Counted from the first letter of the stretch, positions 1 through 8,152 are shown. The stretch: 34,506 bases of DNA from Salaquimonas sp. (GCA_022340185.1 JAJDOK010000099.1:1-34506), one strand, 5' to 3'. A program made the numbers and translations. The notes: generated by a model not told the origin, from the sequence alone.

Positions 1-36
1 CAGCCGGCGCGCGGCGTGGCGGCCGGCATCGCGGCC

Positions 37-1656
37 CTAAAAGATGCAGCCGCCGAGGAAGGTGCCCTCCAGCGCGTTGTAGCCGTGATAGCCGCCGCCG
101 CCGAAGCCGGCCACTTCGCCTGCAGCATAAAGACCCGGCACCGGCTCGCCACCGGCCCTGAGCACTTGCGAATCAAGATTGGTCTCGATGCCGCCCAGCG
201 TCTTGCGCGTCAGGATGTTGAGCTTGACCGCGATCAGCGGCCCGTTGGCCGGATCGAGAATCTTGTGCGGTTTGGCGGTGCGGATCAGCTTGTCGCCCAG
301 ATAGTTGCGCGCGCCGTTGAGCGCGATCACCTGCGCGTCCTTGGAGAACGGATGGTCGATCTCGCGGTCGCGTGCCTCGATCTGTGCACGCAGATGATCG
401 GTGTCGAGAAGCCTGTCCTCGGTCAGTGCGTTCATGCCCGCGACCAGTTCGCCGAAATCGGTCGCGACGACGAAATCGGCACCCTTTTGCTTGAACGCCT
501 CCACCGGCGGCGGCGCACCGGCCCCGCGCCGGCTTTTGAGCACCTTGAGCCAGCTCTTCGAGGTGAAATCCGGGTTCTGCTCCGACCCCGACAGCGCGAA
601 TTCCTTCTTGATGATCTTCTGGGTCAGTACGAACCACGACCAGTCGTAACCGGTCGCAAGGATGTGCTTCAGCGTCGCCAGCGTATCGAAGCCCGGCAGA
701 CAGGGTGCCGGCAGGCGATTTCCCCGCGCGTCGAACCACAGCGATGACGGCCCGGGCAGGATGCGGATGCCGTGTTCCGGCCAGATCGGGTCCCAGTTCC
801 GCACCCCCTCCGTATAGTGCCACATCCGGTCCTCGTTGATCAGCGAGGCGCCGGCGACCCGCGAAATCTCCAGCATGCGCCCGTCGACATGATGCGGCAC
901 GCCGGCCACCATGAACTTCGGCGCCGGGCCGAGCCGTTCGGCCGGCCATTTCCTGCGTACCAGGTCGAGATCGCCGCCGATGCCGCCCGAAGTTACGATC
1001 ACCGCATTCGCCGCCAGTTCGAAATCACCGACGACATCGCGCGAACTCTGCTGCCCGCGCTCCACGGTGGAAGGCGCCAGCAGCTCGCCGGCGACGCCGG
1101 TTACCGCACCATTGGTGGTGACCAGCTTCGAGACGCGATGGCGGAACTTCAATTCGATCAGGCCCTGCTTGGCCGCTTCCTGAACCCGCTTGACGAAGGG
1201 TTCGATGATGCCCGGCCCCGTGCCCCAGGTGATGTGGAAGCGCGGCACGGAATTGCCGTGCCCGGTCGCAAGCCAGCCGCCGCGCTCGGCCCAGCCGACA
1301 ACGGGGAACCAGCGCAGGCCTATTCCATGGAGCCACGGCCGCATTTCGCCGGCGGCAAAATCGACATAGGCCTCAGCCCACTTGCGCGGCCAGTGATCCT
1401 CGTCGCGGTCGAATCCCGCCGATCCGAACCAGTCCTGCAGTGCCAGTTCGCGGCTGTCGCGGATCTTGAACCGCCGCTGTTCGGGTGTGTCGACCATGAA
1501 CAGTCCGCCCAGCGACCAGAATGCCTGGCCGCCCAGCGAGTTCTCGCCTTCCTGGTCAAGCAGGATGGTCTTCTTGCCGCGGTCGGCGAGCTCGCAGACC
1601 GCGACCAGTCCAGCCAGTCCGCCACCGACAATAATGACATCGGCCATTTCGGCCAT
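37..1656 (-). CDS. FAD-dependent dehydrogenase (ketosteroid-dehydrogenase-like), apparently cut short by an amber codon
   Basis: A 539-residue flavoprotein of the FAD-binding_2 (fumarate reductase / 3-ketosteroid dehydrogenase-like) family. The Rossmann FAD motif VIIVGGGLAGLVA lies at about residues 8-20. The C-terminal FAD-contacting block (GLYAAGEVAGFGGGG, then the LEGTFLGGC region) is also present. The ATG at 1656 has a GGAGG Shine-Dalgarno about 6 nt upstream. The reading frame stops at TAG (37-39), right after GGCIF. Relatives usually continue with an SGRAAGR-like stretch, and here the frame past the TAG reads GRDAGRHAARRL to the window edge. The amber therefore looks like a one-base change of a TCG serine codon, or a sequencing error. 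The substrate is unknown. The family call is firm; the intended 3' end is uncertain. Confidence 0.85.
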   Translation of the reverse strand: MAEMADVIIVGGGLAGLVAVCELADRGKKTILLDQEGENSLGGQAFWSLGGLFMVDTPEQRRFKIRDSRELALQDWFGSAGFDRDEDHWPRKWAEAYVDFAAGEMRPWLHGIGLRWFPVVGWAERGGWLATGHGNSVPRFHITWGTGPGIIEPFVKRVQEAAKQGLIELKFRHRVSKLVTTNGAVTGVAGELLAPSTVERGQQSSRDVVGDFELAANAVIVTSGGIGGDLDLVRRKWPAERLGPAPKFMVAGVPHHVDGRMLEISRVAGASLINEDRMWHYTEGVRNWDPIWPEHGIRILPGPSSLWFDARGNRLPAPCLPGFDTLATLKHILATGYDWSWFVLTQKIIKKEFALSGSEQNPDFTSKSWLKVLKSRRGAGAPPPVEAFKQKGADFVVATDFGELVAGMNALTEDRLLDTDHLRAQIEARDREIDHPFSKDAQVIALNGARNYLGDKLIRTAKPHKILDPANGPLIAVKLNILTRKTLGGIETNLDSQVLRAGGEPVPGLYAAGEVAGFGGGGYHGYNALEGTFLGGCIF

Positions 1657-1701
1657 GCTTGCCCTCCATTGCTGCCAGACATCAAGTCTACAGCCGCCCG
1701 T

Positions 1702-2733
1702 TTAGCGCTCCGTCAGCTTCAGTTCGATGCGGCGGTTCTTGGCGCGCGCTTCCTCGGTTTCGCCCTGTTCGATCGGCTGGAACTCGCCGAAGCCGGCCGC
1801 CACCAGCCGCGAGGGCGGCACGCCCTGGGAGATGAAATATTTCACCACCGCCAGCGCCCTGGCCTGGCTCAACTCCCAATTGTCCTTGAACTGTCCGGTG
1901 CCGGACAGCGGCACGTCGTCGGTATGGCCGTCAACGCGCAGCACCCACTGGATTTCGTCGGGAATTTCCTTCGCCAATTGCAGCAGCGCTTCGGCAACCT
2001 TGTGCATTTCCTCCTTGCCGCTGTCGTTGAGCTCCGCCGAACCGGACGAAAACAGCACTTCCGACTGGAAGACGAAGCGGTCGCCGACGATGCGGATATC
2101 TGGCCGGTCGGACAGGATTTCACGCAATCGTCCGAAGAAGTCCGAACGGTATCGGTTGAGTTCCTGCACGCGCTGCGCCAGCGCCACATTGAGCCTTCTT
2201 CCCAGATCGGCGATCTTGGTCTGGCTTTCGCGGTCGCGGCTTTCCGAAGCTTCCAGCACGTCTTCCAGCGCGGCGATCTGCCGGCGCAATGCCGAAATCT
2301 GCTGGTTGAGCAGTTCCACCTGTGACAGGGCGCGTTGCGAAATCTGCTTCTGGGAGTCGAGTTGGCCCGACAGCACGCCGATCTTGGCTTGCTGCTCGGC
2401 GTTCGCACCGCTGCCGGAATTGAGCAGGTCTTCCAGCCGCGAGCGCTCCTTTTCCGATTCGTTCAGCGAAGCCTGCATGGACGCTAGGCTGTCCTCGATG
2501 TCCTGGCGGTTGGTGCGCTCCAGCGCCAGCAGATTGGTCAGTTCGTTGATCTGGTCGTTGAGCCGGTTCAGCACGGCATCCTTGCCGGTGATCTCCTGGC
2601 TCAAGAGGAACTGCGCCAGCACGAAGACCGACAGCAGGAACATGATGGCGAGCAGCAGCGTCGACAAGGCATCGACGAAGCCGGGCCAGTAGTCGACCCG
2701 ATCGCGCATCCGCCTCGTTCTGCCGAGCGCCAT
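1702..2733 (-). CDS. MotB-like OmpA-domain peptidoglycan-binding protein with a long coiled coil
   Basis: A 343-residue inner-membrane protein with one N-terminal membrane segment (about residues 18-45, following the basic MALGRTRRMRDRV). A long heptad-like, Glu/Gln/Leu-rich region (about 50-200) is probably a coiled coil. A C-terminal OmpA/MotB peptidoglycan-binding domain (about 220-343) carries VDGHTDD, WELSQARA and the closing NRRIELKL. The coiled coil is longer than in flagellar MotB. The gene begins 6 bp after the MotA-like gene, so the two are co-transcribed. By family logic the pair forms an ion-driven channel anchored to peptidoglycan. No flagellar genes are nearby, so a flagellar stator role is unlikely. 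The cellular task is unknown. Confidence 0.85.
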   Translation of the reverse strand: MALGRTRRMRDRVDYWPGFVDALSTLLLAIMFLLSVFVLAQFLLSQEITGKDAVLNRLNDQINELTNLLALERTNRQDIEDSLASMQASLNESEKERSRLEDLLNSGSGANAEQQAKIGVLSGQLDSQKQISQRALSQVELLNQQISALRRQIAALEDVLEASESRDRESQTKIADLGRRLNVALAQRVQELNRYRSDFFGRLREILSDRPDIRIVGDRFVFQSEVLFSSGSAELNDSGKEEMHKVAEALLQLAKEIPDEIQWVLRVDGHTDDVPLSGTGQFKDNWELSQARALAVVKYFISQGVPPSRLVAAGFGEFQPIEQGETEEARAKNRRIELKLTER

Positions 2734-2739
2734 TGACGC

Positions 2740-3747
2740 TTATCCCTTCGACGCGCGGTCGAAGAAATGATTGACCCGCTTGAGCAGGTCCGCCATCTGC
2801 TTCTGCTGCTCTTCCTGGCGGGCAAGCTGCTCGCGCATGATCTGCTGGTCGTTGCGCAAATGCTGCACGAGACCCTGCACGCCCTCGGCCAGTGTCGCCA
2901 TCGCCGCAGTCGCTCGTTGGCTGCCACCGCCGCCGCCACCCTGCTGCAGGCTGGTCGTGAGCTGTTCCAGATGGGCGCGAATCTCTTCCGCCGTACCGCC
3001 GACCGCACCGCTGGCCGCCGCGATCTCCACGCCCATAGTGGTGACCGAGGACAGCCAGTTTTCCAGTTCGGTGTAGAAGCGGTTCTGCGCGCGCCCCGCC
3101 TGCAAATCGAGGAAACCGAGCACCAGCGAACCGGAAAGGCCGAACAGCGAGGACGAGAAAGCCGTGCCCATGCCGTCGAGCGGCGAGCGCAACCCTGCCT
3201 TCAGCGCGTCGAGCACGTCATTGGCGTCGCCCGAGCGCGGGTCGAGCGACTGGATCGTGTCGCCGATCGAACCGATGGTCTGCAGCAATCCCCAGAAGGT
3301 GCCAAGCAGGCCGAGGAAGACCAGCAGGCCGATGAGATAGCGCGACAGTTCGCGCGATTCATCGAGCCTCGTGCCGATCGAATCGAGGATGGAACGCATC
3401 GACCCGGTCGTCAGCGACATCTCGCGCCCGGACTGGCCGAGCAGCGCCTTCATCGGCGCCAGCAGCACCGGTTCGCGCCCCGTGTCGAGATCGGCGTTGC
3501 CTTCGCGGAAGGAATTGACCCAAGCGACTTCCGGCATCAGGCGGATCACCTGGATCAGCGCCAGCAGGATACCGACGGCGAGCACGAAAAGAATCAGCCC
3601 GTTCAGTCCCGGATTGGTCACGAAGGCCGCGTGGATCTGACGGTAGAGGATGGCTCCGACGAAGCCGACTATGATCAGGAAAATGACCATCGACAGTAGA
3701 AAGACCCGCGGGCTGGACAATCTGTGCGCGTCGTATGACTTGGCCAA
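2740..3747 (-). CDS. MotA/TolQ/ExbB-type proton-channel protein, proposed TTG start
   Basis: About 335 residues with four membrane segments. The first pair lies near the N-terminus (the VFLLSMVIFLIIVGFVGAIL and ILFVLAVGILLALIQVI regions). A cytoplasmic domain follows, then a MotA/TolQ/ExbB-type pair (the GLLVFLGLLGTFWGLL and GMGTAFSSSLFGLSGSLVLG regions). The C-terminal tail has a six-glycine run and a Gln-rich helix. I place the start at TTG 3747 because a perfect AGGAGG lies 6 nt upstream, giving an N-terminus reading MAKSYDAHRLSSP. An ATG at 3762 would begin 5 codons earlier, but it overlaps that ribosome site and has none of its own. The OmpA-domain partner follows 6 bp downstream. Confidence 0.82.
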   Translation of the reverse strand: MAKSYDAHRLSSPRVFLLSMVIFLIIVGFVGAILYRQIHAAFVTNPGLNGLILFVLAVGILLALIQVIRLMPEVAWVNSFREGNADLDTGREPVLLAPMKALLGQSGREMSLTTGSMRSILDSIGTRLDESRELSRYLIGLLVFLGLLGTFWGLLQTIGSIGDTIQSLDPRSGDANDVLDALKAGLRSPLDGMGTAFSSSLFGLSGSLVLGFLDLQAGRAQNRFYTELENWLSSVTTMGVEIAAASGAVGGTAEEIRAHLEQLTTSLQQGGGGGGSQRATAAMATLAEGVQGLVQHLRNDQQIMREQLARQEEQQKQMADLLKRVNHFFDRASKG

Positions 3748-3753
3748 AAAAAA

Positions 3754-3759
3754 CCTCCT
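3754..3759 (-). promoter_or_regulatory. AGGAGG ribosome-binding site that favours the TTG start at 3747
   Basis: On the minus strand an ATG (3762) is followed directly by AGGAGG, then eight T residues, the last two of which open a TTG codon. The consensus Shine-Dalgarno therefore sits inside what would be codons 2-3 of the ATG reading, at ideal spacing (6 nt) for the TTG. This supports the shorter protein. Confidence 0.6.
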
Positions 3760-3921
3760 CATGGGTTCGCCCGCGACGGAACCTGATCCCGTCCGCCGCA
3801 AAAGGCGAAACCGATAAGACAATACCGATTTGACGAAATTATACGCGCCACGACGCGATTGGAACCGCTATTCTTGTACCATGCGATGAGATCATGCCGC
3901 CAGCCGGCGGCGTTGACGCTC

Positions 3922-4713
3922 TCAACCAGCCTTGGCGAGCAGGTCGATGAGCGTGCGATGCACCGTCTCGTTGCCGGCACAGATCTGACCGCTTTCGAGC
4001 ATTGTGGCACCACCGGTCAGATCGGAAACATAGCCGCCCGCCTCGCGGACCATGAGAATGCCCGCGGCGATATCCCAGGCGGAGAGATTCTGTTCCCAGA
4101 AGCCGTCGAGCCGGCCGGCTGCGATATAGGCGAGATCGAGCGCGGCTGCCCCCATGCGCCTGATGCCGGAGACTTCCCGCATCACCAGACGCATTTCTTC
4201 CAGGAACTTGCCGTGATTGCCCCTGCCAAGATGCGGAATGCCGGTGCCGATGACGCACTGGGACAGTTCACGCCTGCCCGCGACCCGTAGGCGCCGGTCG
4301 TTGAGAAAGGCGCCCTGCCCGCGTTCGGCCGTGTAAAGCTCGTCCATCGCCGGATTGTAGATGACGCCGGCCACGATCTGGCCCTCGCGTTCGAGCGCGA
4401 TCGAAATGGCGAAGATCGGAATGCCGTGCAGGAAATTGGTCGTGCCGTCGAGCGGATCGACGATCCAGCGATGCTGCTTGTCCCGCCCCTCGATCGTGCC
4501 GCTTTCCTCCATCAACAGACCGTAATCGGGACGCGCACGCTGCAATTCGGTACGGATGACATCCTCGGCGCGCCGGTCGGCCGAGGAGACGAAATCGCCC
4601 GGCCCCTTCATCGAGACCTGCAGGTTCTGCACCTCGCCGAAATCGCGCGACAGGCCGCGTCCCGCCTTCATGGCGGCAGCGACCATCACGTTGAGCAGTG
4701 CCGAGCGCGCCAT
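3922..4713 (-). CDS. suhB: Inositol monophosphatase family protein (SuhB type)
   Basis: A 263-residue soluble Mg-dependent phosphatase that hydrolyses inositol-1-phosphate and related sugar phosphates. All family metal-site motifs are present: MEESG (about 68-72), DPLDGTTNF (about 86-94) and WDIAAG (about 209-214). Length matches the family (about 265). The start is ATG 4713, 15 bp after the efp stop, so efp and suhB are probably one transcript. The MotA-like gene follows after about 174 bp of non-coding DNA. In E. coli SuhB also acts in rRNA antitermination; whether that holds here cannot be read from the sequence. Confidence 0.92.
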   Translation of the reverse strand: MARSALLNVMVAAAMKAGRGLSRDFGEVQNLQVSMKGPGDFVSSADRRAEDVIRTELQRARPDYGLLMEESGTIEGRDKQHRWIVDPLDGTTNFLHGIPIFAISIALEREGQIVAGVIYNPAMDELYTAERGQGAFLNDRRLRVAGRRELSQCVIGTGIPHLGRGNHGKFLEEMRLVMREVSGIRRMGAAALDLAYIAAGRLDGFWEQNLSAWDIAAGILMVREAGGYVSDLTGGATMLESGQICAGNETVHRTLIDLLAKAG

Positions 4714-4728
4714 GAATTAAGCTGTCCG

Positions 4729-5292
4729 TCAGTCGGCTCGGCGCAGATAGGTGACTTCGTTGGTGTCGACGACGATGCGCTCGCCCGCCTCGATAAAGGG
4801 CGGCACCATGACACGCACGCCGTTTTCCATGACCGCCGGCTTGTAGGAGGATGCAGCCGTCTGCCCCTTGACCACGGGATCGGCCTCGGCGACCTCGAGC
4901 GTCACCTGGTCGGGCAGCGCGATGCCGATCGGCTTGTCCTCGTGCAATTCGACGGTCACCGTCATGCCGTCCTGCAGGAAGGCGGCGCGTTCACCGACGA
5001 AATCCTTCTGCAACTGCAATTGCTCATAGGTCTCCAGATCCATGAACACGAGTGCGTCACCCTCTTCGTAGAGAAACTGGAAATCCTTCTGCTCAAGCCG
5101 CACCCGCTCCACCGAGTCGGCGGAACGGAAGCGTTCGTTGAGTTTGGAGCCATTGATCAGATTCTTCAGTTCGACCTGCGCGAAGGCCCCGCCCTTGCCG
5201 GGCTTGACGTGCTGGGTCTTTACCGCCACCCAGATACTGCCCTGATGCTCGATTACATTGCCGGGCTTGATTTCATTGCCATTGATCTTCAT
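4729..5292 (-). CDS. efp: Translation elongation factor P
   Basis: A 187-residue protein, full length for EF-P, that relieves ribosome stalling at polyproline. The start [18 protein letters not shown] is the family N-terminus; the frame stays open further upstream, but that extension does not resemble EF-P. The KPGKGGAF loop puts a lysine at residue 33, the position beta-lysylated by EpmA/EpmB in gamma- and some alphaproteobacteria, and the C-terminal OB domain is intact. Neither epmA nor epmB lies in the window, although in several relatives they flank efp. suhB follows 15 bp downstream. Confidence 0.96.
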   Translation of the reverse strand: MKINGNEIKPGNVIEHQGSIWVAVKTQHVKPGKGGAFAQVELKNLINGSKLNERFRSADSVERVRLEQKDFQFLYEEGDALVFMDLETYEQLQLQKDFVGERAAFLQDGMTVTVELHEDKPIGIALPDQVTLEVAEADPVVKGQTAASSYKPAVMENGVRVMVPPFIEAGERIVVDTNEVTYLRRAD

Positions 5293-5427
5293 GGGCCGTC
5301 GCTCTTCGTGCCGAAACTGTCCGATGATTGAATTCGGTGCCGCCGTCCGTCGGACATGACCTCGCGGCCAGCCGGAACGCACCGGCGCGTCTCTTGACCA
5401 CACTTCCGATTTCGAAACAAGCCCTGC

Positions 5428-6453
5428 TCAGCCCGACGGCCAGCGCTTGACCGCTTCCAGCGCCTTTTCGCGATCCGCGTCGTCAAGCTTCGCAACGAAG
5501 GTATTGAGCCATTGGTCATCCAGCCCCTGGCGCCGCGCCAGCATATGCCATTTCGCCGCCTCGACGTTGTCGGGCGCCGTGCCGATGCCGAGCGCCAGCA
5601 TTTTGGCAAGCCGGTTCTGGGCAATGGCATTGCCGCTTTGCGCGGCAAGCGACATCCAGCTGAAGGCAGCCTTCTCGTCCTTTGCGCCGCCCCGCCCGTT
5701 GGCAAGCCAGATACCGAGTTCGACCTGCGCCACGCGCAGCCCTCCCCGTGCCGCCTTCGCCATCCACAACCGCGCCTGCACATCATCTTTTTCGACACCG
5801 AGACCGTCGCCATAGGCTTGCGCCAGCGCGTAGTCGGCGTCGGGCACACCTGCCTCGGCAGCGGCACGGAAATGCGGCAGCGCCTCCTGAAAGCCGGCGG
5901 CACCCGGCTTTTCGGAAAGCATCAATTGACCGAGATTGAACTGCGCAGCCGCCAGTCCGGCATCCGCCGCCTTTTCCATGTAAAGGCGTCCCTGTTTGAC
6001 GTCCTTTGCGACATCGCGCCCCGTCAGAAGCTTCATCGCATAAGCGAACTGCGCCTGCGCGTTGCCGTCCTTGGCCGCGATACCGTACCAGGCCGCCGCC
6101 TCCTTGCCGTCGCGCGGAATGCCCAGGCCCTTGTCGTAGATTTCCGCAATCAGCGTTTGCGCCGCACTGTCGCCGGCATCGGCGCGCTTCAATGCCAGTT
6201 CGAATGCGGTCAGGTAATAGCCGCGCTGAAAGGCGCCATAGGCGTAATCGGCGCGCGGATCGAAGGCGGCGATTTCCGACAGGCTGAGCCTGGCCGGTTT
6301 GGGAGCAGGTGCCGGAAGTGTCGGCCTGTTCTCCTCAACCGGTTTCTCCTTTGCTGCAGCATGAGCCACAACAGCCAGGAAAACCGCCACGGCAGTGTGC
6401 AGGGCAAGGTTCAGAGCAAGATTCATGCTGGCCGGGCGCCACCGATCTTTCAT
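5428..6453 (-). CDS. Secreted Sel1-repeat (TPR-like) protein
   Basis: A 341-residue protein with a signal peptide: a basic N-region (MKDRWRP), then a hydrophobic stretch (about 10-30) ending AVVAHAAA. The mature part is a run of Sel1-type helical repeats of about 36 residues, seen as recurring A-x-x-G-x-x-x-A-x-x-x-L/Y-x-x-G patterns (for example AQFNLGQLML and AQNRLAKMLALG). Such proteins are periplasmic scaffolds for protein contacts; the partner here is unknown. An in-frame ATG at 6426 would remove the charged N-region, so I prefer 6453. The gene starts 13 bp after the ThiE-like gene stops, which suggests an operon. Confidence 0.8.
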   Translation of the reverse strand: MKDRWRPASMNLALNLALHTAVAVFLAVVAHAAAKEKPVEENRPTLPAPAPKPARLSLSEIAAFDPRADYAYGAFQRGYYLTAFELALKRADAGDSAAQTLIAEIYDKGLGIPRDGKEAAAWYGIAAKDGNAQAQFAYAMKLLTGRDVAKDVKQGRLYMEKAADAGLAAAQFNLGQLMLSEKPGAAGFQEALPHFRAAAEAGVPDADYALAQAYGDGLGVEKDDVQARLWMAKAARGGLRVAQVELGIWLANGRGGAKDEKAAFSWMSLAAQSGNAIAQNRLAKMLALGIGTAPDNVEAAKWHMLARRQGLDDQWLNTFVAKLDDADREKALEAVKRWPSG

Positions 6454-6466
6454 GGCATGGCCTGTC

Positions 6467-7129
6467 TCATTGGCCTGTCGAAAGCAGGCTGTTCTCGTCG
6501 ATCAGCCGATTGGCTTCGCGCACGGCTGCCTGTGGCCCATCGGTGCAGGCGTAGACGGCAAGTCCGAGCGCCACGAATTCTGCGCCGCTCGCCACGCATT
6601 CCACCACGCTTTCGACCGCACTGCCGCCCATCACGACACAGGGAATTTCGATCATGCCCGACCACCACTCCGCCAGGGCCAGGTTCTTTGGATGCGGCTG
6701 CGGCCGGATATCGCCGTCAAGTCTACCGAAGAACACGAAATCGGGATTGCACTCGCCGAGTTCGAGCGCGCGGTGCCGGTCGCGCGCATCCCCACAGCCT
6801 ACGATTTTGTGTGGCGAAAACCGGGCGACGACATCCTTCAACTCCCTGTCGGGACGGTTGAGAAAAACGCCGTCCGCACCTGCTCGCCCCATGACCTGCG
6901 TATCGTCGACGACGAGCGCCGCCGCACCTGCCTCCTGGGCCAAGGGCACAAGGGCCTGGCAATGGGCAAGATAGCTTGCAGGGTCCATGTCGCCACGCGC
7001 CAGGATGACGCTCGCCACGTCACCGCCCGAAAGGGCGGCCTTCAAATGCGTGGTGGCGTCTTCCATCGGCGGCGTCACCAGAACGAGCCGGCAGCGCTCC
7101 GGTTCGTCCTCAGGCATGTCCTGGCTCAT
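6467..7129 (-). CDS. ThiE/TenI-like TIM-barrel protein (annotated family: thiamine phosphate synthase)
   Basis: A 220-residue protein with the thiamine-phosphate-synthase TIM-barrel pattern: AGAAALVVDD and GADGVFLNR in the middle, and IPCVVMGGS then SGAEFVALGLAVY at the phosphate-binding end. Several ThiE signature residues look changed. The early Arg-x-Lys pyrophosphate motif is replaced by ILARGDMD, the usual NDR by DDT, and the usual GVHLGQ by GVFLNR. No thi genes are nearby. It may be a fold relative without thiamine phosphate synthase activity. It lies upstream of the Sel1 protein and is divergent from the TauE/SafE permease. Confidence 0.75.
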   Translation of the reverse strand: MSQDMPEDEPERCRLVLVTPPMEDATTHLKAALSGGDVASVILARGDMDPASYLAHCQALVPLAQEAGAAALVVDDTQVMGRAGADGVFLNRPDRELKDVVARFSPHKIVGCGDARDRHRALELGECNPDFVFFGRLDGDIRPQPHPKNLALAEWWSGMIEIPCVVMGGSAVESVVECVASGAEFVALGLAVYACTDGPQAAVREANRLIDENSLLSTGQ

Positions 7130-7282
7130 TCCCGTTCGTTTCCTTTTTTGCGCCCGCCACCTTCAGCATCGCACCGATGGCGGCAAGGCAAAGGGCTGTC
7201 AAGCAGCGCGCTTCAAGAGAGGCTCGCTTTTTTTCCGCCGCTGCGTTAGGGCCATCCATCCGAAAGAATTTCAACCGTCCAC

Positions 7283-8038
7283 ATGTCCCCTGATATCCTG
7301 TTTATCGCTGTCGCCATTCCTGCCGTCTTGCTGACCGGCCTGTCGAAGGGCGGTTTCGGTGGCGGCATGGGCATGCTAGCGACACCCTTGCTGGCAATTA
7401 CCACCTCCCCGATCCGTGCGGCGGCGATCATGCTGCCCATCCTCGTCCTGATGGATATCGTTGCGCTGATTTCCTATCGCGGCCGAGTCAACTGGCATGT
7501 GATCTGGCAGATGATCCCGGGGGCGCTTGTCGGTATCGGCATTGGCTGGGCAACGGCGCTCTATGTTGACGAAAATGTCTTTCGCATCATGGTCGGCCTG
7601 ATCGCGGTCATTTTCGCGGTAAACCAGTTCGTTGCTGACCGGTTGAACCGCGCGGCGGCCCGCGAAAGCCTGGTCCGCGCCAACTTCTGGAGCACCATCG
7701 CCGGCTACACCTCCTTCGTGGCCCATGCCGGCGGCCCGCCCTTCAACGCCTACGCCCTGCCGCTGAAACTGGACAAGCTGATCTTCGCCGGCACCAGCGT
7801 CGTGTTTTTCGCCATCGTCAATGCGGTCAAGCTGGTGCCCTATCTGGCGCTCGGCCAGTTCAGCTCCGAAAACCTGCATATTTCGGCGCTGCTGATGCCG
7901 GTCGCCATCATCGGCGTTCTGTTCGGGGTCTGGGCGGTGCACCGCGTCTCGCAGGCGATCTTCTACAACATCACCTACGCGGCGATGCTCGTCATCGGCA
8001 TCAAGCTGCTCTACGACGGGATAATAGTGTTGGCGTAA
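7283..8038 (+). CDS. TauE/SafE family sulfite/anion exporter
   Basis: A 251-residue integral membrane protein with about eight hydrophobic helices. The N-terminus has the family's glycine-rich first repeat (LTGLSKGGFGGGMGMLATPL, about 19-38). The matching second repeat with VAHAGGPPFNAYALPLKL lies near residues 146-165. Members export sulfite, sulfoacetate or other organosulfur anions; no sulfur-metabolism gene is nearby, so the substrate is unknown. No strong ribosome site precedes ATG 7283. It is transcribed away from the ThiE-like gene across a 153-bp gap. Confidence 0.85.
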   Translation: MSPDILFIAVAIPAVLLTGLSKGGFGGGMGMLATPLLAITTSPIRAAAIMLPILVLMDIVALISYRGRVNWHVIWQMIPGALVGIGIGWATALYVDENVFRIMVGLIAVIFAVNQFVADRLNRAAARESLVRANFWSTIAGYTSFVAHAGGPPFNAYALPLKLDKLIFAGTSVVFFAIVNAVKLVPYLALGQFSSENLHISALLMPVAIIGVLFGVWAVHRVSQAIFYNITYAAMLVIGIKLLYDGIIVLA

Positions 8039-8068
8039 CGCGCAACGAGAGGGAGCATGGAACCTCCC

Positions 8069-8139
8069 CCCTGCGTGGCAGCGCAAGCATTCGAGCATTC
8101 GAATGCGACAGCGCGTGAACGCTCGACCGGTCGAAGACC
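8069..8139. repeat. Structured intergenic repeat, copy A (two covarying hairpins)
   Basis: This 71-bp element has a second copy at 31086-31165. Shared blocks are CCCTGCGTGGCAG at one end, CGTGAACGCTCG in the middle and CGAAGACC at the other end. Stem I here has 8-bp arms GCATTCGA (8087-8094) and TCGAATGC (8099-8106). It is enclosed by GCGC (8081-8084) pairing with GCGC (8111-8114). Stem II is the palindrome TCGACCGGTCGA (8123-8134). The other copy has different stem sequences that still pair. The element lies 13 bp past the stop of the minus-strand DUF465 gene and about 30 bp past the plus-strand permease gene. There is no T-tract, so it is not a classical terminator. Confidence 0.75.
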
Positions 8140-8152
8140 GGGCGAAAGTTAA

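Noticed and set aside
772-2325. Long plus-strand open frame opposite the FAD dehydrogenase
   Set aside because: It is antisense to two well-supported genes, has Arg/Pro/His-rich composition typical of GC-rich shadow frames, and has no recognisable domain.
1702-3747. Zorya-type phage defence (ZorA/ZorB)
   Set aside because: The MotA/MotB-like pair resembles ZorAB, but no ZorC, ZorD or ZorE-like gene is adjacent and the neighbours are housekeeping genes.
3895-3911. Terminator after suhB (GCCGCC/GGCGGC hairpin)
   Set aside because: The hairpin overlaps the end region of suhB's 3' flank but has no T-tract on the minus strand; too weak to call.
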